From NCBI RefSeq assembly GCF_000022085.1, contig NC_011894.1:6991001-7055000 (forward strand): 64,000 bases of DNA, read 5' to 3'. A program made the position numbers and the translations under genes. The notes below the pieces were generated by a model. That model was not told the origin of the DNA and searched no databases. It was given only the letters and a program-made list of their open reading frames with translations. Shown one piece after another: positions 47,356 to 54,583 of this stretch (within the stretch, counting starts at the first letter, position 1; the number at the start of each line of letters is the position of its first letter). Source of the DNA: Methylobacterium nodulans ORS 2060 (GTDB taxonomy: Bacteria; Pseudomonadota; Alphaproteobacteria; Rhizobiales; Beijerinckiaceae).

Positions 47356-50300
47356 CCCGTTCCGATGCTGCGCTTGCAAAGCCGGATCCCACTGCCGCGG
47401 TCTGTCAGGCTTTCGCCACGGAGCGCTTGCTGAACACATGGCTGCGCGAATGCGCATCCGGCTCCGACCCGGCCGAGGGCGAGCGTTGTGCGATTCCCCT
47501 CGGACCCGACACGCTCCTGGCCCATTGCCTGCGGCGGTCACCGAGCGGCTTTCATCAGTGGGGCTGGCCAGTTCTGCTGCGGAAGGCGGACGGCCATACC
47601 CGCACGCTCGATGATCCCGCGGAACTCGCGCATCGCATGATCGATGCGTTGGCTCCCGAGGAGACGCCGGCGCGGGAAGCAATGAGGCGGCGCATCCTCG
47701 ATGGTCTCCTGCGCTCCCGTGATCATGCGCGCGCCTGCGCCGGACGGGCTCCGGATCGCAGTCCGGCCGGGCTGGAGCAGAGCTTATGGCACGGCCATCC
47801 GTTTCACCCGCTCGCCAAGAGCATCGACGGCTTCTCGGACGCCGATTTCGAAGCCTATGCGCCCGAGCGCGGCGCAGCCTATCGCTTGTGTTGGCTGCTG
47901 GCCGATCCCGATCTCGTCGGAGATCTCTGGCGCGACCCCGACGCCAAGACACGGACGCTCGCAGCCCTTGCGGATCTCTCCAGGTTGTCGTCCGACGCGA
48001 TCGGCAGCCGAATCCCGATCCCGAGCCACCCCTGGCAGGCAGCACGGCTTGAAGCCGATCCGACGATTTCGGCCCTGATCGCGGCGGGCCGCCTCACGAT
48101 CACAGGCCCGAGTGGCGGTGTCGTCACTCCAACCTCCTCGGTGCGCACGGTATTTGCGCCGGAGCAGAACCTGTTCCTGAAGCTGCCGATCGCGGCGCGA
48201 ATTACGAATTTCGCGCGCACCAACAGCCGCGAGCATCTGGCCCGCAGCATCGCCGCCGCTCGCGCTCTTGCGGCGATCCCGGAGAGCGTCGCTGCGTGCG
48301 GCCTCGATATCCTGAGCGAGCGCGGTGCACTCCACGTCAACCTTCCGGGTTTGGAGGCCGTCACGGGCGTGCTGGCGCGCGAGGGACCGGCGCGTCGAGC
48401 CTTTGTCGTCGCCGGCCTGCTGGAACCCGCGCCCGGCGATGGCCAGCCGATCCTCGCCGGAATGGGATGTGCTCTCACCGGCATGGAGGATGCGAAGGCG
48501 TGGCTGCACGACTACGCGAGGGTCGTGATCCTGCCGCCGTTGCGCCTCTTCGCGGCGACGGGCATCAGCCTGGAGGCACATGCCCAGAACAGCCTGCTCT
48601 CGCTTGACGCGGGTCGGCCGGCGCGCCTCGTGGTTCGGGATCTCGAAGGTGTCAGCATCGATGCGGAGCGCTTTGCCCGCCTCGCGCCCGATCTGCTCCT
48701 GGACCCGGCCGTACACTACACGCGCGCCGACGCATGGCAGCGCCTGCTCTATTACCTCATCGTGAACCAAGTCGCGCATGTGGTGGCGACAGTCGCGCGC
48801 GCCGCCCAGACCGACGAGGCCATGCTCTGGAGCTGTCTCGCCGAGGCGCTCACAAACGCGCGCGAGGATGCCGAGACCGCCGTTCTGATCAGGCGTCTGC
48901 TCGAGGCCAGGACCCTGCCGGCAAAAGCAAATTTCGTGAGCTGCCTGACTGGCCGCTCCGAGCGCCCCGACTACGTTGCCATCGACAATCCGCTTCGCTC
49001 GACCGCTTCGGCGACACGCTCACGCTGCGGCGGGACGAAGCCGGAAACGGCTCCGTCCGATCACCACGCTGCATGGGACCTCGCCGGACGACGCGTCTCG
49101 GGGCAGCTGTTGGGTGCCTTGCTGCATGAGGAATTGCTGCCCGGTTCGGTGCTCTCGCTTCGTGGTCCGGACGAAGACGTGATCGTGACGGTCACGCCGA
49201 CGAGCGGCGCGGCGACCTATCGGGCCCGCGCCCGGCGCATGCGGGCCTATGGCCGCGTGCTCCTCGATCACGACAGCCTGGAGTCGGAAGCTGGCCCGGT
49301 CACCGAGGCTTCCGCCTTCGTCGCGGACCTGCTCCCCGACCTACCCGGCACGCCTGACGATCACGCCCGTTTCGCCGAGGAAGTGGCGCGAACGCAGGCA
49401 AACCACGCCATGACCCTGGCCCAGATTGCCGAAACTCGGCTCTCGGCTCTGTCCTACGACGATCTGGAGGGTCGGCTTCCGGACGGGCACCGCTATCACC
49501 CTTGCTTCAAGTCCCGCATCGGCTTCACGCCCGCCGACAATCGGGCTTTCGGTCCCGAATTCGGTGAGCCCTTGCGGCCGGTCTGGATTGCGGCCCATCG
49601 CTCGCTCGCGGTGGCGAACGCCATCGAGAGGCCAGGTCATCAAGACGAGAAGCTGCTCGGCGGAAGTCTTGATCCAGCGACCCGCGCTGCCTTTTCCGCC
49701 CGCATCACGGCGAGTGGGGGCAAGCTCGACGATTTTTTCCTGATGCCGGTCCATCCCTGGCAATGGGAGCGCGTCGCCGATGGTGCGACAGCGGCCGAGC
49801 AGCAGAAAGGATTGCTGATCCCTCTCGGGGCAAGCCCGCATGTCTATACGGCCCAGCAATCGATCCGCACCCTTGCCGACCGGACGGCACCGGACGCGCC
49901 CTCGCTGAAATTGTCGCTCTCGATCCGCAACACCTCGACGGCGCGCACCCTCGCACCCCATACGGTGCTCAATGCGCCGATCATCAGCGCTTGGCTCCAT
50001 GAGGTCGCGGCAAGTGACGCTTACCTGCGCGCGAGCGGCACGATTCTCCTGGCCGAGCGCATGGGCGTTGCCGTCACGGGTCCGCTGGTCTGGGACCGAA
50101 CCGGGGCGACGCGCGGCGCCCTCTCGGCGATCTGGCGCGATCCGGTCGCGCCGTACCTGGAGGACGAGGAGGCCGTTCCATTCGCAGCGCTCACGCACCT
50201 GGACGGCGAGACTCCCTTCGTCGCGGGTTGGATCGCCCGCTACGGCATTGAGGCCTGGGTCGATCGGCTGCTGACGGTCACGATGCTGCCGGTCGTGCAT

Positions 50301-50813
50301 GTCCTGGTCGCGCGGGGCATCGCGCTCGAGAGCCACCAGCAGAACATGGTGCTCCTTCACCGTGACGGCTGGCCGACTCGCGTGGCGTTGAAGGATTTCC
50401 ATGACGGGGTCCGCTTCATTCCTGAACTGCTCGGCTGCCGTCGCCCGGCCCTGCTGCCAACCCCGCCGGATCACGCCCGCGTCAACGCGAATTCGTATGT
50501 GGAGGCGCAGGACGTCGAGGACGTGCGCGACTTCATGGTCGATGCTCTGTTCGGCGTTAATTTGGCGGAACTCGGCTGGTGCCTCGATCTCTGGTTCGGA
50601 TACTCCGAGTCTCGGTTCTGGCATCAGGTGATCACAATCCTGAGCAAACATTGCGCAGCCTATCCGGCCGCACGGGAGGGCGCTTTGCGTTACCGGCTCG
50701 GCTCCGAGATGCTGGTGGTCGAGGCGCTCGCCCGCCGGCGCCTCGATCCCAAAACGGCCCATGGCCGGCCGATCGCCAATCCTCTTGCGCCGCTGGCGGC
50801 TTTCCTCGCATGA
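47352..50813 (+). CDS. Two-domain NIS siderophore synthetase (SbnF-like + SbnC-like fusion)
   Basis: 1153 residues, twice the family length, carrying two complete IucA/IucC synthetase domains. Domain 1 (about 1-555): GHPFHPLAKSIDGFSDADF, IPSHPWQAARL, TSSVRTVF, LFLKLPIAARITNFARTN and LEAHAQNSLLSL. Domain 2 (about 590-1153): GHRYHPCFKSRIGFTPADN, LMPVHPWQWERVA, SIRTLAD, LKLSLSIRNTSTARTLAPHT, IALESHQQNMVLLH and LKDFHDGVRF. A short Ser/Thr/Arg-rich linker joins them. In Staphylococcus SbnF adds a second diaminopropionate and SbnC adds alpha-ketoglutarate; which domain does which is inferred from similarity. ATGA overlaps on both sides. Confidence 0.9.
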   Translation: MTRSDAALAKPDPTAAVCQAFATERLLNTWLRECASGSDPAEGERCAIPLGPDTLLAHCLRRSPSGFHQWGWPVLLRKADGHTRTLDDPAELAHRMIDALAPEETPAREAMRRRILDGLLRSRDHARACAGRAPDRSPAGLEQSLWHGHPFHPLAKSIDGFSDADFEAYAPERGAAYRLCWLLADPDLVGDLWRDPDAKTRTLAALADLSRLSSDAIGSRIPIPSHPWQAARLEADPTISALIAAGRLTITGPSGGVVTPTSSVRTVFAPEQNLFLKLPIAARITNFARTNSREHLARSIAAARALAAIPESVAACGLDILSERGALHVNLPGLEAVTGVLAREGPARRAFVVAGLLEPAPGDGQPILAGMGCALTGMEDAKAWLHDYARVVILPPLRLFAATGISLEAHAQNSLLSLDAGRPARLVVRDLEGVSIDAERFARLAPDLLLDPAVHYTRADAWQRLLYYLIVNQVAHVVATVARAAQTDEAMLWSCLAEALTNAREDAETAVLIRRLLEARTLPAKANFVSCLTGRSERPDYVAIDNPLRSTASATRSRCGGTKPETAPSDHHAAWDLAGRRVSGQLLGALLHEELLPGSVLSLRGPDEDVIVTVTPTSGAATYRARARRMRAYGRVLLDHDSLESEAGPVTEASAFVADLLPDLPGTPDDHARFAEEVARTQANHAMTLAQIAETRLSALSYDDLEGRLPDGHRYHPCFKSRIGFTPADNRAFGPEFGEPLRPVWIAAHRSLAVANAIERPGHQDEKLLGGSLDPATRAAFSARITASGGKLDDFFLMPVHPWQWERVADGATAAEQQKGLLIPLGASPHVYTAQQSIRTLADRTAPDAPSLKLSLSIRNTSTARTLAPHTVLNAPIISAWLHEVAASDAYLRASGTILLAERMGVAVTGPLVWDRTGATRGALSAIWRDPVAPYLEDEEAVPFAALTHLDGETPFVAGWIARYGIEAWVDRLLTVTMLPVVHVLVARGIALESHQQNMVLLHRDGWPTRVALKDFHDGVRFIPELLGCRRPALLPTPPDHARVNANSYVEAQDVEDVRDFMVDALFGVNLAELGWCLDLWFGYSESRFWHQVITILSKHCAAYPAAREGALRYRLGSEMLVVEALARRRLDPKTAHGRPIANPLAPLAAFLA

Positions 50814-51589
50814 GCGCGCGCCTGCGTCTGAAAACCCGGCTCGATGCGGGGTGCCCGGCAGGCGGTCTGTTCATCTCGTTGGCCGCCCCCGAAATCGTCG
50901 AGATTGCCGCGATCGCGGGTTTCGACTTCGTCCTGATCGACTTGGAGCACACGCTCCTCGACGGCGCGGCTGTGGAGCAGTTGCTCGCGGCAGCCGAGCG
51001 CACAGGCCTCAGTGCCCTCGTCCGTGTGCCGGATGCGCGTTCGGAGAGAATCCTGCAGTGTCTCGATGCCGGCGCGGCCGGCATCGTCGTGCCGCGCGTG
51101 TCCTCGCCCGCGGATGCAGAGGAAGCCGTGCGCCGGGTCCGCTACGCCCCCCGCGGAATCCGCGGCCTGAACGCCGGACGACTCGGCCGCTACGGCGACT
51201 GCGAGCTGAGAGATCTCGTCACGCGCCTCGACGGCGAGACCCTGTTGGTTGCCATGATCGAGGACGAGGATGGCGTTCGGATGGCCGCAGAGATCGCCAG
51301 GCTCGACGGCGTCGATGGTTTGCTGTTCGGCGCTGCAGACTTCTCGCAGGCGATCGGTCTTCCCTGGCAGACCAACGCTCCCGCCGTGGTTGCCGCAGGC
51401 TCTGCCGTGACGCGGGTCTGCCGAGAGGCCGGTATCCACGCTTTCGCGATTCCCCGCGCGAACGGGGACGTGTCGCGCCTCCTCGACGAGGGCGCGCTCG
51501 GCATCATCGCCGCCAACGACCGTGGCTTGCTGCGTCGAGCGCTGACGGAAACGGACCGTGCGTGGCGGGCCTCCGGAGCTGCATCATGA
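50810..51589 (+). CDS. sbnG: SbnG-like citrate synthase (HpcH/HpaI aldolase fold)
   Basis: 259 residues, the same length as staphylococcal SbnG. HpcH/HpaI-type signatures: FDFVLIDLEHTLLDG (residues 38-52), GIVVPRVSSPADAEEAVR, MIEDEDGVRMAAEIA for the metal-binding acid, and GLLFGAADFSQAIGLP. SbnG makes citrate from oxaloacetate and acetyl-CoA, freeing siderophore production from the citric acid cycle. The ATG at 50810 overlaps the preceding stop and the 3' end overlaps sbnH, both as ATGA. Confidence 0.9.
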   Translation: MSARLRLKTRLDAGCPAGGLFISLAAPEIVEIAAIAGFDFVLIDLEHTLLDGAAVEQLLAAAERTGLSALVRVPDARSERILQCLDAGAAGIVVPRVSSPADAEEAVRRVRYAPRGIRGLNAGRLGRYGDCELRDLVTRLDGETLLVAMIEDEDGVRMAAEIARLDGVDGLLFGAADFSQAIGLPWQTNAPAVVAAGSAVTRVCREAGIHAFAIPRANGDVSRLLDEGALGIIAANDRGLLRRALTETDRAWRASGAAS

Positions 51590-52797
51590 GCTTTTACCGA
51601 CCTTCGATCGAGACTATTCTCGCGGTAACGCGCGGCGATGGCCCCATATGCGCTTTCCTCCATGACCTCAGCGCGCTGGGAGAGCAGGCTCGCGCGCTGC
51701 GCGCGCCTCTCCCGCCCGGCACCGACTTCTTCTATGCGGTGAAAGCGAACAATGACCCGCAGGTGCTGCGGGCGCTTGCTCCTCATGTGGCCGGCTTCGA
51801 GGTCGCTTCCGCTGGCGAGATCGTCCGCGTGCGTCAAGCCGTGGGATCCGCGGCCCGGATCGTGATGGGCGGCCCCGCTCGCACGGAAGGCGATATCCGC
51901 ACTCTTCTGGCGTTCGGGGTCGAGCGACTGCACGTGGAGAGCGCTCAGGCCATGCGCCTCGCCAACGCGGTCGCAGCACGGGCCGGTGCGACGATTCCCG
52001 TGCTGTTGCGCGTCAATCTTGCCGGTCCGGTCCCGGGTGCGACCCTGACCATGGGCGGCGCGGCGACCCAGTTCGGCATCGAGCAATCCGCGATCCCCGA
52101 TGCGCTCACCATTCTGCGCGACTGCCGCGCGTTACGGTTCGAGGGCTTCCATTTCCATACGGTATCCAACAACCGGGATGCCGCTGCCCATGCGGCCCTC
52201 TGCACCGCCGAACTGGCGATGGCCCGCGGCTTGGCCGCCGAGCACGGCCTGGACCTGAGGATCGTCAACCTTGGTGGTGGCTGGGGTGTCGACTACGCCG
52301 ATCCGGACTGGCGCTTTGACGTCATCGGTTTCGCACGCGCGCTGACTCCCCACGCGAAAGGTCTTCGCTTGCAGTTCGAGTGCGGACGCATCGTCGCCGC
52401 GTATCATGCGGCATACGTCTGCGAAATCATCGACCTGAAACAGGTACACGGACGCGCTTTCGCGCTGTTGCGCGGCGGCACCCATCATTTCCGGCTGCCG
52501 AGTTCGTGGTCGCACAACCACCCCTTCGAAATCCTGCCGCGCGAGGAGTGGTCGCACCCCTGGCCCAGGCCGGAATTGCTCGACACGAAGCTCACGCTGG
52601 CTGGTGAGTTGTGCACGCCAAAGGATGTGCTCGCCCGTGACGTTCCGGTGCCGCGCGCGCGCATCGGCGATTTGGTTTGCCTGCAGATGGCGGGCGCTTA
52701 CGGCTGGGACATCTCGCACCACGATTTCCTCTGCCATGCGCGGCCAGAGCGAATCTTTCTCTCCTCATCCAGAGAAACGACGGAGCAGCCCGCATGA
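51586..52797 (+). CDS. sbnH: SbnH-like PLP-dependent decarboxylase
   Basis: 403 residues, fold-type III PLP decarboxylase (DAP/ornithine decarboxylase family). PLP lysine K53 in DFFYAVKANNDP; HFHTVSNN; glycine-rich phosphate site IVNLGGGWGVDYADP; dimer-interface active-site part LAGELCTPKDVLARD with Cys, and LVCLQMAGAYGWDIS. SbnH decarboxylates the citryl-diaminopropionate intermediate to citryl-diaminoethane. ATGA overlaps on both sides. Confidence 0.92.
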   Translation: MSFYRPSIETILAVTRGDGPICAFLHDLSALGEQARALRAPLPPGTDFFYAVKANNDPQVLRALAPHVAGFEVASAGEIVRVRQAVGSAARIVMGGPARTEGDIRTLLAFGVERLHVESAQAMRLANAVAARAGATIPVLLRVNLAGPVPGATLTMGGAATQFGIEQSAIPDALTILRDCRALRFEGFHFHTVSNNRDAAAHAALCTAELAMARGLAAEHGLDLRIVNLGGGWGVDYADPDWRFDVIGFARALTPHAKGLRLQFECGRIVAAYHAAYVCEIIDLKQVHGRAFALLRGGTHHFRLPSSWSHNHPFEILPREEWSHPWPRPELLDTKLTLAGELCTPKDVLARDVPVPRARIGDLVCLQMAGAYGWDISHHDFLCHARPERIFLSSSRETTEQPA

Positions 52798-53180
52798 GCA
52801 CGGCCGATCTCCACTTCATTTCGCCCCATGCCCTGCGGCCGACCGAAGAGATCTGCCCGGATCGCGTGCGCGAGGTGGTCGATCTGATCGTGGCGCAGCA
52901 GGCCTGGACGCAGCCGATCTGCGTCGAGCGGACGACGCTGGCGCTCCTCGACGGTCACCATCGCCGTGCGGCTGCCATTCAACTCGGCCTCACCCGCGTA
53001 CCGGTCCGCGTCTTCGACTACGAGGCCGTCGATCTGGCCTCTTGGCGTGCCGACGTCGTTCCCACTCGTGAAGAGGTGCTGCGGCGCGCCCGCGATGGCC
53101 AACTCTATCCACCCAAGACGACGCGGCACGCGTTTGGGACTGCCAAGCCAGTAAGTGTCAAACTCGCGCAGCTCCTGTAG
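52794..53180 (+). CDS. sbnI: Minimal SbnI-like free-serine kinase (ParB/sulfiredoxin fold)
   Basis: 128 residues, only the ParB/sulfiredoxin-like catalytic domain. The signature LLDGHHRRAAAIQLGLTRVP spans residues 51-70 (DGHHR nucleotide motif), and E18/E19 in LRPTEE lie where the family's catalytic glutamate is expected. Staphylococcal SbnI is about twice this length and has an extra C-terminal part implicated in regulation and haem sensing; this is lacking here. Predicted job: phosphorylate free L-serine to O-phospho-L-serine, the SbnA substrate. Last gene of the overlapping chain. Confidence 0.85.
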   Translation: MSTADLHFISPHALRPTEEICPDRVREVVDLIVAQQAWTQPICVERTTLALLDGHHRRAAAIQLGLTRVPVRVFDYEAVDLASWRADVVPTREEVLRRARDGQLYPPKTTRHAFGTAKPVSVKLAQLL

Positions 53181-53555
53181 AACTTTCGCGCGTCCACTTC
53201 GCCCAGCGCCGGGTTCATAACAGCCTCAACGTCGAGCGAACGGCATTCACCGAGCGCGCACCACCGTAGGGCCGGGTTGGGCAAGTCACTGAAGGCTGAA
53301 TCATTCGAAATCCGATTGATGGCTTCGCCATGCGGATGCCGGATGAGACCATGTCAGCCCACGCGAGGAGATTGGCTCTCTCTTTCCCGGGCGCATGCAG
53401 CGGCAGCGGAATGTGGCCCGGGATCCAGCACGAGACTTGCCACGCAGCGGCTCCGTCCATCAGCACCGCCACCGCAACCGGTCAGGACGATCCGCAAGGC
53501 TCCTGATGCGGACCGGCGACCTGTGTTCCTCAATGCGACGAGCACTCCGGGCTTA
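53181..53555. other. Intergenic region between sbnI and the IS element
   Basis: No gene can be supported. It contains repeat family B copy 2 (53395-53430). I saw no clear terminator for the sbn operon. Confidence 0.4.
53395..53430. repeat. Dispersed palindromic repeat family B, copy 2
   Basis: TCCCGGGCGCATGCAGCGG, CAGCGGAATG, then CCCGGGATCCAGCA: nearly identical to 29694-29739, with three substitutions in 36 bases. Hairpin arms are CCCGGG. Confidence 0.75.
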
Positions 53556-54479
53556 GAGTCCGTTGGGAAAGGGTCATTTCATAGTGATTGACGCGAGAAG
53601 CCGAGTTATAGAGGCGAAAAGCATAGCCGCCGCCGAGATGTGAAGCAGCGTATCGTAATCCAGCTTGAGACGGCGCGACACCGTGAGAGCGCCGATGCTT
53701 TGCTCAATCCGCCATCGTTTCGGCAGAAGCACAAAGCCCTTCCCAAATTGCGGCCGTACGACCACTTCCACGACACGGCTCGTGCCAGCCTGAACCGCCT
53801 CAATGAAACGGGCCTTGTACCCACCGTCCACCACGATTGTCTTGATCCAGGGACAGAGACGAACCAAGCGCTTGACGAGCGGGATCCCGCCCTCTTGATC
53901 CTGAACGTTGGCCGGAGTGATCATCACCGCAAGCAGGCGTCCGTCGCTGTCGACCGCCAGATGCCGCTTGCGCCCCAGCACTTGTTTCGCCGCATCGTAC
54001 CCGCGCTCGCCTTGCGGGGCGTCACACTTCACCGCCTGGGCATCCACAATCGCCAGCGTTGGACTGGCTTCTTTCCCGGACTTCTCACGATCCCTCATCA
54101 CGAGATGATGGTTGATCCGGTCCATGTGGCCGCCATCGGTGAGCAACCGCCAGTAATCGTAGCAGAGACTGGCGGGCGGCAGATCCTTTGGCATGGCATC
54201 CCAGGGAATGCCGTACCGCTGCACGTAGCGGATGCCGTTCATGATGTCCCGAATAGGATAGGTCCGGGGCCGCCCGATCCCCTCCGCGACAGGAAGCAGT
54301 GGCTCCAGGGTGAGCCACTCGTCGTTCGTCATATCACTCGGGTATCTCTGGCTGCGACGATCATAGCGCGGCCGATTTGCAGCGGTCCAGACCAAGGAGG
54401 GGCCATTCATCCATTCGAGACGAGCAGACATGCTCTATCATCCCGCATTTTCTCTTGGCCACCCTTTCCCAACGGACTC
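53556..54479 (-). mobile_element. Intact IS5-family insertion sequence, 924 bp
   Basis: Perfect 19-base terminal inverted repeats (GAGTCCGTTGGGAAAGGGT at 53556-53574 and its inverse ending at 54479), flanked by a 3-base TTA duplication (53553-53555, 54480-54482). It carries one full-length transposase. It sits beside, and appears inserted at the edge of, repeat family A copy 2, between sbnI and the receptor gene. Confidence 0.9.
53574..54431 (-). CDS. IS5-family transposase
   Basis: 285 residues. N-terminal segment SDMTNDEWLTLEPLLPVAEG and RPRTYPIRDIMNGIRYVQRYGIPWDAMP are typical of the family. DDE residues: Asp in LAIVDAQAVKCDAPQGERG, Asp in KTIVVDGGYKARF, Glu in LPKRWRIEQSIGALTVSRRL. No frameshift, so it may be active. 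Confidence 0.93.
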   Translation of the reverse strand: MSARLEWMNGPSLVWTAANRPRYDRRSQRYPSDMTNDEWLTLEPLLPVAEGIGRPRTYPIRDIMNGIRYVQRYGIPWDAMPKDLPPASLCYDYWRLLTDGGHMDRINHHLVMRDREKSGKEASPTLAIVDAQAVKCDAPQGERGYDAAKQVLGRKRHLAVDSDGRLLAVMITPANVQDQEGGIPLVKRLVRLCPWIKTIVVDGGYKARFIEAVQAGTSRVVEVVVRPQFGKGFVLLPKRWRIEQSIGALTVSRRLKLDYDTLLHISAAAMLFASITRLLASITMK

Positions 54480-54480
54480 T

Positions 54481-54583
54481 TAGAGCCGTGCCCGTTTCGG
54501 TTGAAACGGCCGCGGCTCTCAAGTCTTTGATTTTTCGCGCTCCCTTGCGCCGAACCGGCATCCGCTTCGGCGGGGAGCGCTCT
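54481..54583 (-). repeat. Dispersed repeat family A, copy 2
   Basis: Inverse copy of the repeat found inside sbnD (46111-46215), sharing the AGAGCGCTCCCCGCCGAAG end and the GGATGCCGGTTC and GCGCAAGGGAGCGCG blocks; the hairpin half has diverged (GAGCCG ... CCGTTTC/GAAACGG ... CGGCTC). It touches the receptor gene's stop codon TAG at 54582-54584 and may serve as a 3' hairpin for that transcript. Confidence 0.75.
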
